64,000 nt of DNA from JAHEGP01 sp963792875 (GCA_963792875.1 CAWBXV010000005.1:124001-188000); one strand, 5' to 3'. Shown: positions 48,482-57,949, counted from the stretch's first letter. Notes: a model not told the origin generated them from the sequence alone. Program-made: numbers and translations.

Positions 48482-49924
48482 TCAGGGTGCGGCGGAGCCG
48501 GCACATTGATAGAAATGAAAGCGGTTGATGGTGACACCGTCGACCTCGATCACCATATTCTCCAGGAGCTGGCAGGTCAGGCCCTGCTTGACGTAGGTGG
48601 CGTCCGCGGCGCCATCGATGTTGTCCCGGATCAGTATGGCCCGCGTGTGCGGGCCCGGTTCACCGTACCAGTAGGCAAACTGGCCGCCGTGCTGGTCCAG
48701 TACCTGCACCGGCAGCGGGCGCGCGTACCAGGCGATGCGGCTGGCGCGTGACCAGTTGCGCACCAGGATGACCCCATCGGCCCCGATGCGCTCCTCCACC
48801 AGCGCGCGGGCGCGTTCGGCTGCTGCCCGCCAGCCGATCATGTCGCGCACTGCGGGGGCCGCCCACGGCACCATGGCGAAAGGCTTGAAGGCCAGCAGCA
48901 GCAGGGCAATGCTGGAGATCGCCACGCTGGTGCCGACGCCGAAGCCGGCCAGCCAGCGCACCCGGCGGCATCGCCAGCGCTCGATCACCCAGCGGCTGAC
49001 CGACGGGGTCAGCACGCTCCAGCCGACCAGCGACCAGTGGGGCAGGGAGTCGCCATTGCCGGCGCCGGCCAGCACCAGCACGATGACGGGCACGGCGATG
49101 CAGGCCAGCAGCCCCCGCATCCCTGGCTGCGCGGCGTCCCGGAAGGCGATGAAGCCGCCCGCGACCAGCAGCGGCGAATACGTCAGAAGCTGCGCCAGCA
49201 GGGCTACGACGACGTTGCTGAGGCGCCATTCGCCTCCGGCCGCGTGTTCGAGCTGATAGGCGAATGAGGCCCAGTCGTGGCGGTAGTTCCACCAGAGCAC
49301 GGGGCTGATCAGCAGCAGCGCCGCCAGCGCCGCCACATAGGGCCCCGGGGTGCGCAGCATGCCAGGCAGTTCCCGGCTGCGCAGCCAGTAGATAGCCAGG
49401 CTCGGCAACAGCAGCACGGCGGTGTACTTGCTCAGGCCAGCCAGTCCGACCAGCACCCCGAATCCCAGCCACGCCGCGAGGCCGCTGCGCGCGGTCAGGT
49501 TTTCCGCCCGCAGGGCGATCAGCAGCGTCCACAGCAGCAGGGGAAACTCCGGCACCAGGCCGAAGCCGAGCAGCTGCACGATGGGGCAGATCGAGAACAG
49601 CGCCATGGCCAGCAGGCCCGTTGCCCCGCTGCCGCCATCGAGCCGCCGCGCGCCGATATGGTAGATCAGGGCGCTGCAGGCGAGGTAGATCAGCGCCGCC
49701 GGCACGCGCAGGCTAAACTCAGTGGCACCTGGCAGCGAGGCAAGCCAGAGCAGCCAGCCGACCATTGGCGGGTGATCGTAATAGCTCCAATCGGGAAAGT
49801 AGGCGTAGAGCGCGTAATGCGCCTCGTCCACGGTCAGGTCGAGCGAGGGGGCGATGGCCAGATGCACGGCCGCTACGCAAAGGGCCAGGGTCAGGGCGAT
49901 GAGGGCGGGCGGCAGTCTCGGCAT
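48482..49924 (-). CDS. GT39/ArnT-like integral membrane glycosyltransferase
   Basis: This is a predicted polyprenyl-phosphate-sugar-dependent glycosyltransferase of the dolichyl-phosphate mannosyltransferase (PMT) superfamily, acting on the periplasmic side. The protein has 480 residues with about 11 membrane helices. The catalytic Asp is in LTVDEAHYALYA in the first periplasmic loop, and WSYYDHPPMVGWLLWL is the second family signature. A C-terminal soluble region holds AILIRDNIDGAADATYV. It is divergent from the PAP2-GtrA gene, with about 87 bases between; TATATC/TTTAGTATA AT-rich sequence there may hold both promoters. It may use the lipid-linked sugar recycled by that neighbour. Confidence 0.85.
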   Translation of the reverse strand: MPRLPPALIALTLALCVAAVHLAIAPSLDLTVDEAHYALYAYFPDWSYYDHPPMVGWLLWLASLPGATEFSLRVPAALIYLACSALIYHIGARRLDGGSGATGLLAMALFSICPIVQLLGFGLVPEFPLLLWTLLIALRAENLTARSGLAAWLGFGVLVGLAGLSKYTAVLLLPSLAIYWLRSRELPGMLRTPGPYVAALAALLLISPVLWWNYRHDWASFAYQLEHAAGGEWRLSNVVVALLAQLLTYSPLLVAGGFIAFRDAAQPGMRGLLACIAVPVIVLVLAGAGNGDSLPHWSLVGWSVLTPSVSRWVIERWRCRRVRWLAGFGVGTSVAISSIALLLLAFKPFAMVPWAAPAVRDMIGWRAAAERARALVEERIGADGVILVRNWSRASRIAWYARPLPVQVLDQHGGQFAYWYGEPGPHTRAILIRDNIDGAADATYVKQGLTCQLLENMVIEVDGVTINRFHFYQCAGSAAP

Positions 49925-50011
49925 GGGCCTTTCAGTATTGTGCGCTGGCGCTTTAGTATATCATCGGGCTTGGGTTATGTTCACTGATTGAGGCTCTGAG
50001 GCCGTCGCCCT

Positions 50012-51250
50012 ATGCATACCATTGTCAGGCCATGGTACCGTTTCTCTCTGGCGCTATTGCTGCTGGCGACCTTGGTGCTTCTGTTAGCTCCCGGCCTCAA
50101 CGAGGCGTTGTTTCACTGGTTGAACGGCTTTGCCAGGCCCGGTACCGACGCCTTCTGGGCCAACGTCACCAACCTGGGCGATGGCCTGCTGGCGACCGGC
50201 ATCGGCGTGGCGGTGTTCTCGCGGTTGCCGCGCAACATGGCCTGCATGTTTGTGAGCGTCATCGTGGTGGGGCTGTTGGTGCAGGTCGGCAAGCATGGCT
50301 TCAACCTGCTGGGCATTGAATCCTTCGACCTGCGCCCCGCCGCCAGATTGGGGCCGGATGCCGTCAATGTCATCGGGCCGACGCTCAAGCACTATAGTTT
50401 CCCCTCGGGGCACAGCGCTGCCGCCGCGGCCCTGGCGACGCTGATAGCCTTGAAAGCGCCGTCGGCAACCGTGCGCGTGGTGGCGGTACTGGCTGGAGCG
50501 CTGATCGCGCTGTCGCGGGCCGTCGTCGGTGCCCACTGGCCCGTCGATATCGCCGCCGGCTGTGCGGTGGGTATGCTGGGCACCCTGGTCAGCGTCTGGC
50601 TGGTCGAGAAGGTCATGCCGGAGCCGGACTACTTCGCCCGCATCGGGCTCTATCTGCTGGCCATCGTCTGTGGGCTGGCGCTGTATCGCAATCATACCCG
50701 CTTCGACGACTATGCCGGCGTCAATCAGGTCGAGTATGTGGTGGCGACAGTGGCGGTCGCCCTGTGCGCCTTCCGCTTGATCGAGAACGCCTACCGGCGC
50801 TTTCGCCTGAGCCGCAAGGTCAAGGATCTGACCCGCCACGAGCTGGTGGTTTCCTTCGCCAAGTTCGGGCTGGTGGGTGCGAGCGGTTTCCTCGTCGACC
50901 TGGGTGTGTTCACTCTGCTGAATTACCTGCTCAGTGTGCCGGTGGAGGTGACCCGCGGCGTGGCCTATTGGGTCGCGGCCACCTGGAACTGGTTCTTCAA
51001 TCGCGCATTTACTTTCAGCGAGGCGGAAAAGGTCGCGCACGGCGCCCAATGGAGCAAGTACCTGCTCATGTGTCTGGTCAGTTTCTTCCCGAACTGGGGC
51101 ACATTTACCGCGCTCACGCGCAGTTCTGAGTTTTTTGCGCAATACAATCAACTGGCGCTGGTGGCGGGGGTCGGGGCCGGCATGGTGTTCAATTTCGTCG
51201 GCGCCAGATTTGTCATTTTCAAGCAAGGTAACAGCGAGGCCAGCGTATGA
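50012..51250 (+). CDS. PAP2 phosphatase-GtrA fusion membrane protein
   Basis: The protein has 412 residues in two parts. The N-terminal half (about 1-200) is a PAP2-type lipid phosphatase with LKHYSFPSGHSAAAAAL and SRAVVGAHWPVDIAAG holding the C2 and C3 motifs; the C1 motif (KxxxxxRP) is not clearly seen. The C-terminal part (about 285-405) is a GtrA-like domain starting FAKFGLVGASGFLVDLGVFTLL, with WNWFFNRAFTF and FNFVGARFVIFK. GtrA proteins flip undecaprenyl-phosphate-linked sugars. The fusion suggests coupled lipid-carrier dephosphorylation and translocation. It overlaps the next gene by four bases. Confidence 0.8.
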   Translation: MHTIVRPWYRFSLALLLLATLVLLLAPGLNEALFHWLNGFARPGTDAFWANVTNLGDGLLATGIGVAVFSRLPRNMACMFVSVIVVGLLVQVGKHGFNLLGIESFDLRPAARLGPDAVNVIGPTLKHYSFPSGHSAAAAALATLIALKAPSATVRVVAVLAGALIALSRAVVGAHWPVDIAAGCAVGMLGTLVSVWLVEKVMPEPDYFARIGLYLLAIVCGLALYRNHTRFDDYAGVNQVEYVVATVAVALCAFRLIENAYRRFRLSRKVKDLTRHELVVSFAKFGLVGASGFLVDLGVFTLLNYLLSVPVEVTRGVAYWVAATWNWFFNRAFTFSEAEKVAHGAQWSKYLLMCLVSFFPNWGTFTALTRSSEFFAQYNQLALVAGVGAGMVFNFVGARFVIFKQGNSEASV

Positions 51251-52476
51251 AAGTCGATACCATGCGAACTGTCGACCGCATCCTTGGGGTGCCTATAACG
51301 TTTCTTTTGAGCGGCATCTACTGGCTCATCTATAAGTTGTACCCTCGCAGGGACGTGTCGATCAAAAATGCGCTGTTCATCGAGCTTTCTGAAATGGGCA
51401 GCGCCATCATCGCCGATCCCGCCATGCGCCGGCTGCAGCAGGCGACGGGTGCCAATCTGTATTTCGTGATCTTCAAAAAGAACGCCGTCAGCCTGTCGCT
51501 GCTCAACACCGTCGGCGAAAACAATATATTCGTCATCCGGGAAAGCAATCTGCTGGTATTCGCCTGGGATGTGCTGAGCTTTCTGGTGTGGTGCCGTCGC
51601 CGTCAGATCGATACGGTGATCGATCTGGAGCTGTTTTCCCGCGCCACGTCCATCCTCACCGCGCTGAGCGGCGCGACCAATCGCGCCGGCTTCCATCGTG
51701 GGCACGACGAGGGACTGTATCGCGGCAATTTTCTGACGCATCCCGTCACCTACAACTCGCACGTGCACGTATCGCTGAATTTCATGTCGCTGATAGCGGC
51801 GCTGCTGCGTGCGCCTGCCGAGCCGCCGTACAACAAGACGCTGATCGGCCCGGCCGACATCGAGTTGGCGCAGGTCAGGCCCGATGAGCGGCAGCGGACG
51901 CTGATGCATGGCCGCATCCGGGAGCTGTTTCCCGATTACGAGGCTGACCGGTATCGGGTGCTGCTGGTGAATGCCAACGCCAGCGATCTGCTGCCGCAGC
52001 GGCGCTGGATGCCGGAGCGCTTCGCCGCGGTCATCGCCCAGGTGTTGAGCCAGTTCCCCGATGTGCTGACCTTGATGACCGGGGCACCCGGGGAGAAGGA
52101 GCAGGCGCAGTTCATCTGCGACCTGGTCGCCGACCCGCGCTGCGTCAACAGTGCCGGGACTTTCCGCTTCGACGAGCTGGTGGGGCTTTACAGCGTGGCG
52201 TCGGCGATGCTCAGCAATGACTCCGGGCCGCCGCATTTCGCGTCGATAACCCCGCTCAGGACCTTTGTGTTGTTCGGCCCGGAGACGCCCGCGCTCTACG
52301 GTTCGCTGGGCAACAGCGAGCCCATCTATGCCGGACTGGCCTGTTCGCCCTGCGTCAGCGCGTTCAATCACCGCAAGACCAGCTGCACGGACAACCAATG
52401 CCTCAAGGCAATCACCGTCGAGGACGTGGCGCAGCGGCTGGAGAGGCATTTCGGTCAGATAGCGGCGGCAAGTTGA
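51247..52476 (+). CDS. Glycosyltransferase family 9 (heptosyltransferase-like)
   Basis: This is a predicted ADP-heptose or similar sugar transferase of lipopolysaccharide assembly. The protein has 409 residues and starts in the ATGA overlap with the PAP2-GtrA gene; an ATG at 51262 is an alternative. An N-terminal hydrophobic stretch (about 16-30) suggests membrane attachment. GT9 signatures are FIELSEMGSAIIADPAM, LLVNANASDLLPQRRWMPERF, LMTGAPGEKEQ, LLSNDSGPPHFASI-type (here MLSNDSGPPHFAS) and VLFGPETPALYGSLG. The acceptor is unknown. It likely works with the fused flippase and GT39 neighbours. Confidence 0.88.
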   Translation: MKVDTMRTVDRILGVPITFLLSGIYWLIYKLYPRRDVSIKNALFIELSEMGSAIIADPAMRRLQQATGANLYFVIFKKNAVSLSLLNTVGENNIFVIRESNLLVFAWDVLSFLVWCRRRQIDTVIDLELFSRATSILTALSGATNRAGFHRGHDEGLYRGNFLTHPVTYNSHVHVSLNFMSLIAALLRAPAEPPYNKTLIGPADIELAQVRPDERQRTLMHGRIRELFPDYEADRYRVLLVNANASDLLPQRRWMPERFAAVIAQVLSQFPDVLTLMTGAPGEKEQAQFICDLVADPRCVNSAGTFRFDELVGLYSVASAMLSNDSGPPHFASITPLRTFVLFGPETPALYGSLGNSEPIYAGLACSPCVSAFNHRKTSCTDNQCLKAITVEDVAQRLERHFGQIAAAS

Positions 52477-52585
52477 ACGGTCCCGGCCTTTGCGGTAGAG
52501 TAGCGGCGCTTTGCCGCGGTCGACGACGCGGGCCAGGCCTTGCGGCGCCCTGCGCCCGGGTCCTGGCACGCCGCTGACCTCCCTG

Positions 52586-52674
52586 GCCCGGATGGCGAAA
52601 TTGGTAGACGCAAGGGACTTAAAATCCCTCGAGGGGTGACCCTCGTGCCGGTTCGATTCCGGCTCCGGGCACCA
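52586..52674 (+). tRNA. tRNA-Leu (TAA anticodon)
   Basis: An 89-base class II tRNA with a long variable arm. Acceptor GCCCGGA pairs with TCCGGGC, the anticodon loop is CTTAAAA, the variable arm is CGAGGGGTGACCCTCG, the T-loop is TTCGATT, and CCA is encoded. It decodes UUA/UUG. Confidence 0.96.
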
Positions 52675-52696
52675 CCGACCTTCGGCGGTGTTTTTT
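52673..52696 (+). terminator. Rho-independent terminator of tRNA-Leu
   Basis: CACCG (52673-52677) pairs with CGGTG (52686-52690), and CC/GG extends the stem past a bulged A around a TTC loop. Six T residues follow (52691-52696). The stem begins in the CCA tail of the tRNA. Confidence 0.85.
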
Positions 52697-52829
52697 GGCG
52701 GTCGGCATTGATTGGACGCAAGGCGTTCTCACGAGGCATCGCCATGCGTTGGCCGATTTCCCGCCATGAGTTCTGCGACGAGGGGAGTTGTGCCGTTGGC
52801 GTCGTGCTGATTGACGGGGGGCAGGGCCT

Positions 52830-53594
52830 GTGAACCTGGAAGCGATCTATAGCGGGCTGCTGTGGTTTCTCTTCGGCTTTTCCGTGCTGACCTTCGTCGG
52901 CTCGTTCTTCTATACGACGCCCTACGGCCGCTTCAAGAAGGCGGACGAGCCGTTCGAGATCGCCTCTCTGCCGGGCTGGCTCATTATGGAGTCGCCCTGC
53001 CTGGTGGTGTGCCTGGTGACTTTTTTCGCGACCGGCGGGCACTCCCGGGCGCTCGTTCCCCTCATATTTCTCAGCATCTGGCAGGCGCACTACTGCTACA
53101 GGGCGATTATTTTTCCTTTGCGGATGCGCGATCGCGCCAAGAAAATGCCCGTCAGCGCGGTGGCATCGGGGTTTTTCTTCAACACCCTTAACGGCTTCCT
53201 CAACGGCTATGCCTTCACCCACTCTGAACATCTGGCGGACAGCGCCTGGCTGACGTCCCCCTGGTTCATCGTCGGCGTGCTGATCATGGTGCTCGGCTTG
53301 TCGATCAATATCCACTCCGACAATATCCTGCGCAATCTGCGGGCGCCGGGAGAGACCGGCTACCGCATCCCCATGGGGGGTCTCTACCGCTGGATTTCGG
53401 TGCCCAATTATTTTGGCGAGATCATCGAGTGGGCTGGTCTGGCCATAGCGGCCTGCACGCCGGCGGCGCTGGCGTTTGCGCTGTTCTCGCTGGCCAACCT
53501 GTTTCCGCGCGCGCTTGCACACCACCGCTGGTATCGGCAGACTTTCCGGGACTACCCGCCGCAGCGCAAGGCCATCATCCCGTTCGTCATCTAG
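52830..53594 (+). CDS. Steroid 5-alpha-reductase-like membrane protein (SRD5A/DUF1295 type)
   Basis: This is a predicted NADPH-dependent membrane reductase. The start is a GTG at 52830 with GGGGGGCAG upstream, giving 254 residues. About six hydrophobic helices are visible. The C-terminal family signature is strong: NILRNLRAPGETGYRIPMGG, WISVPNYFGEIIEWAGLA, then HHRWYRQTFRDYPPQRKAIIPF, as in mammalian steroid 5-alpha-reductase 1. Bacterial members may reduce steroids or isoprenoid or enoyl substrates. No steroid catabolic gene is near, so the substrate is open. Confidence 0.85.
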   Translation: MNLEAIYSGLLWFLFGFSVLTFVGSFFYTTPYGRFKKADEPFEIASLPGWLIMESPCLVVCLVTFFATGGHSRALVPLIFLSIWQAHYCYRAIIFPLRMRDRAKKMPVSAVASGFFFNTLNGFLNGYAFTHSEHLADSAWLTSPWFIVGVLIMVLGLSINIHSDNILRNLRAPGETGYRIPMGGLYRWISVPNYFGEIIEWAGLAIAACTPAALAFALFSLANLFPRALAHHRWYRQTFRDYPPQRKAIIPFVI

Positions 53595-53781
53595 TGATCA
53601 GCCGGGCGGCGACCTCTGTGGCAGCTGGCATGCGCCGCCGATGCCGTCGGTCGATGCGGGCGTGGGACCGGCGGATTGCAGGCATTGCCTCCCGGTCACG
53701 CAGCGCCGTGGAGCGCTGAGTGCACAGGCGAGCGGCGGGGTGCCCGGGGCAGGTGTCACCAGGCTGCTCGAGGGGCAGTGG

Positions 53782-54363
53782 TCAATCGGCGAGCAGGAAC
53801 ACGGTGCAGGAGCGGGCGCCGTGGGCGCCTATCACCAGCGACTGTTCGATGTCGGCAGTCTTCGAGGGGCCGGAGATGAAAGCGCCCCAGTTGCCGGCGA
53901 CGGAACCAAGCTGGCGCATGGCGTCGCTCAGGGTGCCCACGACCGACTCTGCGTGGCAGGTTACCACCAGATGCTCGCAGATAAATACCGCACTGCGCTG
54001 CGGCAGATCGCGGCCGTCGATCCACACCGAGCCATTTTCAGCGACGCCCAGGCGCGCGGGCGCGATGGTGTAATCGACATGGGCAAGCTGCCGGGGGCTG
54101 TGGATGGCGCTGGTATCGATACTGCCGGTGACGCCATCGACCAGCGACAGGACGTGGGAGCCACCATCGAGCAGGGATCGCGCGAACTGGTCGACCTCCG
54201 GCAGTGTGCTGCCGGCGCCCGCGATACCGCCCACTGCAGCCAGCATCTGCCGGAACACCTGCAGCACCGGGGCGTCGAGTGGCGAGAAGTTCAGGGAGGG
54301 CATGGCCACCGGTTCGATCGCACAGGGACTCAGGCCGGCAAAAAATTCGGCTCTAGTGGCCAT
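53782..54363 (-). CDS. lutC: Lactate utilization protein LutC (LUD domain)
   Basis: It is the third gene of the lutABC L-lactate oxidation system. The protein has 193 residues with an LUD fold. GVTGSIDTSAIHSPRQLAHVDYTIAPARLGVAENG and LPQRSAVFICEHLVV (parts) and VIGAHGARSCTVFLL are family segments. The start overlaps lutB by 11 bases. Its exact biochemical role is not established. Confidence 0.9.
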   Translation of the reverse strand: MATRAEFFAGLSPCAIEPVAMPSLNFSPLDAPVLQVFRQMLAAVGGIAGAGSTLPEVDQFARSLLDGGSHVLSLVDGVTGSIDTSAIHSPRQLAHVDYTIAPARLGVAENGSVWIDGRDLPQRSAVFICEHLVVTCHAESVVGTLSDAMRQLGSVAGNWGAFISGPSKTADIEQSLVIGAHGARSCTVFLLAD

Positions 54364-55729
54364 TGGAGACTCCTCCGTGCTTTCGATACCAGGCCTCGAA
54401 GCTCTCTCGCGGCGGCGGCGGCAGGTCCCGGCTCTTGGTCCACCCGCCGCCTAGTCGATTCAGCAGGGGCTTGGGCGAGAGCCTCATGCCCAAGCGGGCC
54501 AGCCACATCGCCAGTGCCATGCGTCGCGGGCTTTTCATGACCATGCCCACCAGCGGCATGTAGGTGTTCTTGCCGTAGGGCAGATGCTTGTGATGGGCCA
54601 GTTGCTCGCGGTGATAGGCGATGGTCTGGTACAGCGGTACCTTGACCGGACAGATTGCGCTGCAGCTGCCGCAGAGGGTGCAGGCCCACGCCTCGGAGTT
54701 GGCCTCTGAGTTGTCGCCGGAGATCGCCAGCCCGATGGGGCCCGGTATGAAGTAGTCGTAGCTGTGGCCGCCGCTGCGGCGGTAGACGGGGCAGGTGTTG
54801 ATGCAGGCGCCGCAGCGGATGCACTTGTAGATTTCCGCGTGCCGCCGGTCGGACATGCGACGGCTGCGGCCATTGTCGACGATCACGAGGTGGATCTCGG
54901 TGCCCGGCCTTGGCGCTGCGAAGATCGAGTTGTACGAGGTCGAAGGCTGCCCGACGGCGCTGCGCGCCAGCATCCTCATGAGCAGGGCAGCGGACGCCGT
55001 GTCCGGAACGATTTTTTCCATGCCCATCACTGCGATGTGCAAGTCCGGCAGGTGGGCGCCCATGTCTGCGTTGCCTTCGTTGGTGCACACCACGAACGCG
55101 CCCTCACTGGCTATCGCCATGTTGACGCCGGTCATGGCGGCGTCGGCGGTGAGAAAGTCGTCTCTGAGGCTCTCGCGGGCCGCCTGCGTCAGGTAGGTGG
55201 GGTCGCTGGCGCCGGCCTCAGTGCCGAGCCGCTCATGGAACAGCTCGCCGATCTCTTCTTTCTTCAAGTGGATGGCCGGTACCACGATATGGGATGGCGG
55301 ATCGCCTCTGAGCTGCAGAATGCGCTCCCCCAGGTCGGTTTCGATGCACTCGATGCCGCGCTCTTCCAGATAGGGCACCAGATGGCACTCCTCGGTGAGC
55401 ATGGACTTCGACTTCACCAGCTTTTTGCTGCCGCGCTGCTGCAGGATGTCCGCGACGATGGCATTGTGCTCCATGGCGGTTCGAGCCCAGTGCACAATGA
55501 TGCCATTGCTTTCGCAGCGCGCACTGAACTCCTCCAGCAGGGCGGGCAGGTGGGACAGCACATGGAGTTTCATCTGGCTGGCGGCCTCCCGCATCCGCTC
55601 CCACTCGTCGACGGATTTCGCCTGCAGGTCGCGTTTGTCCCGCAGGGCCAGCAGCGCGGCGGAGTGCCAGTTTACGCGTGCTTCATTGTTGACGAAGCTC
55701 GCGGCATTTGTTGCGTGGGTGATGGCCAT
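54353..55729 (-). CDS. lutB: Lactate utilization iron-sulfur protein LutB
   Basis: This subunit of LutABC couples L-lactate oxidation to electron transfer. The start is the ATG at 55729, with GAGGA eight bases upstream; a GTG at 55744 would overlap lutA. It has 458 residues. The LUD domain (about 60-290) is followed by two 4Fe-4S motifs, KCIRCGACINTCPVYRR and CTLCGSCSAICPVKVPL. It lies between lutA and lutC. No lut regulator is seen nearby. Confidence 0.92.
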   Translation of the reverse strand: MAITHATNAASFVNNEARVNWHSAALLALRDKRDLQAKSVDEWERMREAASQMKLHVLSHLPALLEEFSARCESNGIIVHWARTAMEHNAIVADILQQRGSKKLVKSKSMLTEECHLVPYLEERGIECIETDLGERILQLRGDPPSHIVVPAIHLKKEEIGELFHERLGTEAGASDPTYLTQAARESLRDDFLTADAAMTGVNMAIASEGAFVVCTNEGNADMGAHLPDLHIAVMGMEKIVPDTASAALLMRMLARSAVGQPSTSYNSIFAAPRPGTEIHLVIVDNGRSRRMSDRRHAEIYKCIRCGACINTCPVYRRSGGHSYDYFIPGPIGLAISGDNSEANSEAWACTLCGSCSAICPVKVPLYQTIAYHREQLAHHKHLPYGKNTYMPLVGMVMKSPRRMALAMWLARLGMRLSPKPLLNRLGGGWTKSRDLPPPPRESFEAWYRKHGGVSNGH

Positions 55730-55740
55730 GTCAGCAGTCC

Positions 55741-56484
55741 TCACAGAGCCTGGTTCAGCAGCGCGGAGAGATGCAGTACTTCCAGTTGGACGTTATCGCG
55801 GCTGACCACGCCGCCGAGGCTCATCATGCAGGACGGATCGTAGCCGACGATGGCGTCGGCGCCGGTGGCCACGTGCTGCTCGATCTTGTCCCGCGCCATC
55901 TTGCCCGAAATATCGCTCTCGTCCACCGCGAAGGTGCCGCCGAAGCCGCAGCACTCATCCCGGGCGGGTTGCGTGATGGTGAGCTCCGGAATCCTGCTCA
56001 GAATGGCATGAAGCTTATTGCCGCCCGGCGGCAGGGCCAGCTCTGAGGAGGTGCCCAACCCCAGCATGCGCAGTCCGTGGCAGCTCATCTGCATGCTGAC
56101 GACCCTGCGGATGGGTTTGAGCTCGCGCTGAATCGGCGCGACATCGTGCAGAAACTCGGTGAGCTCATAAAACTTGTCCACCAGCGCCTTGGCCTCGCCG
56201 GGCAGGTTCATGCGCTCGATGTTTTCCTTGGCCGCGAACACGCAGCTGGCGGCCGGCGCCACAATGGCGTCACACGGTTCGCGCAGCAACGCCTCGCACA
56301 GGGCTGCCACCGCGGGCTCGGCAATTTCCATACAGCCTGAATTGGTCATCATCTGCCCGCAGCAGGTCTGGCCCCGGGGGTAGCTGACCTGGTGTCCGAG
56401 CTTTTCCAGCACCTGGAGCGTATCGATGGCGATATGCGGGAACAGGTGGTTGACCAGGCAGGGAACGAACAGTGATAGCTTCAT
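55741..56484 (-). CDS. lutA: Lactate utilization cysteine-rich protein LutA
   Basis: This is the CCG-domain (heterodisulfide-reductase-like) subunit of LutABC. From the ATG at 56484, with GGGAGG 11 bases upstream, it has 247 residues. Two cysteine-rich CCG motifs are seen: PRGQTCCGQMMTNSGCME and ARDECCGFGGTFAVDES, plus SCHGLRMLG. It is the first gene of the operon. Confidence 0.93.
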   Translation of the reverse strand: MKLSLFVPCLVNHLFPHIAIDTLQVLEKLGHQVSYPRGQTCCGQMMTNSGCMEIAEPAVAALCEALLREPCDAIVAPAASCVFAAKENIERMNLPGEAKALVDKFYELTEFLHDVAPIQRELKPIRRVVSMQMSCHGLRMLGLGTSSELALPPGGNKLHAILSRIPELTITQPARDECCGFGGTFAVDESDISGKMARDKIEQHVATGADAIVGYDPSCMMSLGGVVSRDNVQLEVLHLSALLNQAL

Positions 56485-56978
56485 GCGCGCATTAACCTCC
56501 CGTGAGATTGTCGTGCGGGCTTTCCCGCCGCGTCGACAATGATCAGGTCGACTCCTGGGCGAGCGCCATGAACCTCGTGGGTCCAAGGGCTGTGCTCTGC
56601 CGCACACTTGCGCTGCCAGGCCCCGGGTCGTGCCATGTTCCCATCTGGCGCTGCGTTACCTGCCAGGCGATGCGGCCAGCGATGGTCATCGGCGGCGCAG
56701 CCCGCGGTGCGGGCATTGGGCGTCGGTTCCAGGGAGCTGCCGGACATCAGTTGCTGCGCACCAGAGGCCGTGTCGCGGTGTTCGAAAAGTGGCGAGTTGA
56801 CGGTCATGTTGTCGTGGCTGCATGATGCGCAAGGCCTCCCTGCGATCACTCGCGGAAGCCTCTCGAGGCGCCTTGCTATGCAGGTACGGCATGAGAGCCT
56901 CCCATGGCGTACCTGTAACGCTGTCAGCCATCACGCACGCGCGAGAGCGCCGGCGGGCAGAACCCGCGCGCTGGGCTG
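56485..56978. other. Intergenic region upstream of lutA
   Basis: About 490 bases with no convincing gene. Small frames on both strands have no conserved motif or good ribosome-binding site. I see no clear promoter, hairpin or operator. A lut regulator (LutR/GntR type) is not encoded here. Confidence 0.4.
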
Positions 56979-57533
56979 CTAGGCCTTGGGGATCGGATAT
57001 TTCGCGGCATCCCTGGGAATCAGGTCGGCCACCCCGTTCATGCGCAATTCCAGATAATGCAGCTCGTCGCCACAGCCCGTTTGGGTCTCCTTGAGGATGT
57101 ACGACTCGATCTTGCCGCCCAGCAGGGGGATCTTGGCCGTTACGCCATGGAGGATGCTGAACTCGCAGCCGCCATCCGGGGTCGATTTCAGGGTGAACTC
57201 GCCGGTGACTTCCACGGGGTTGCCCTGCACGTCGATGACGTAGGAGCCCTTCCAGTTGCTGCCGTCCTTCTGCCACTTCTCGACCTCGCCCATGCCCTGC
57301 TTGGGTGGGAACAGCTTCTTGAGGAATTTGGGGTAGTCGCGGAGAACCCAGCGCTGCAGTGTGATTGTGGGCAGATCACCGTTCCATGCTACGGAGACCT
57401 CCGGGTCCACTTCCTTTACCCAATAGGCGCGGTTCTCGAGGTAGTCCTTGTCGGTCATCTGCTTGAATACGGTATCGATATCTTGCTTGTAGCGGTGGGT
57501 GACGGCGTCTTTCGGGGGAGCTTTGGTCGTCAT
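56979..57533 (-). CDS. DUF2505 (SRPBCC-fold) protein
   Basis: The protein has 184 residues of the DUF2505 family, a START-like/SRPBCC fold that often binds lipids or other hydrophobic molecules. It opens VTHRYKQDIDTVFKQMTDKDYLENRAYWV, with DVQGNPVEVTGEFTLKSTPDGGCEFSILHGVTAKIPLLGGKIE as the sheet and long C-terminal helix region (quoted in pieces). There is no signal peptide. It stands alone, and ligand and role are unknown. Confidence 0.7.
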   Translation of the reverse strand: MTTKAPPKDAVTHRYKQDIDTVFKQMTDKDYLENRAYWVKEVDPEVSVAWNGDLPTITLQRWVLRDYPKFLKKLFPPKQGMGEVEKWQKDGSNWKGSYVIDVQGNPVEVTGEFTLKSTPDGGCEFSILHGVTAKIPLLGGKIESYILKETQTGCGDELHYLELRMNGVADLIPRDAAKYPIPKA

Positions 57534-57949
57534 TACTGTGTTCTCCGTTTTAATTATCTTAAGAAGCGAGGATTGAAGCGGCCCTCTGCGTGCAGGTCGC
57601 TCTGCTCCTGCACCGGCCCTAAGAAGTTACCACGATGGCCCCCCAAAAAGAAATACCCTTGTCGAGGCACCTTGATCAGCTTATCCGAACTGTCAGGACC
57701 GCGGCGCCTGGCAGGCTCCTGGCGGCGCTGCTCCTGTCCTGGCAAGTCGGCCCGGGCGTCTGCGTGCCAGGCCATAGTGCCTCAGCGCGGTTACAGGAAG
57801 TCATTATTGTGTTTACAATCGGCGCAGGCTGTCGAATAGTTTAAGGGTCAGGCGACAGGGCGTGCAGGCAGTCGTGAGGGCAGCAGTCTGTTGCCGCCAG
57901 GGCGGGCCGGTCGTTGAGGCTCTGCCAGGCGCGCGCGAGGAGGGGTGTG
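57534..57949. other. Intergenic region upstream of the Pit accessory gene
   Basis: About 415 bases without a supported gene. A weak promoter pair, TTTACA (57812-57817) and AATAGT (57835-57840) with 17 bases between, lies about 110 bases before the DUF47 gene. No Pho-box-like direct repeats are seen. A 69-codon frame at 57635-57844 has no family features. Confidence 0.35.

Noticed and set aside
56485..56978. Small open frames between lutA and the DUF2505 gene as real genes
   Set aside because: They overlap on both strands, lack conserved features and good ribosome-binding sites.
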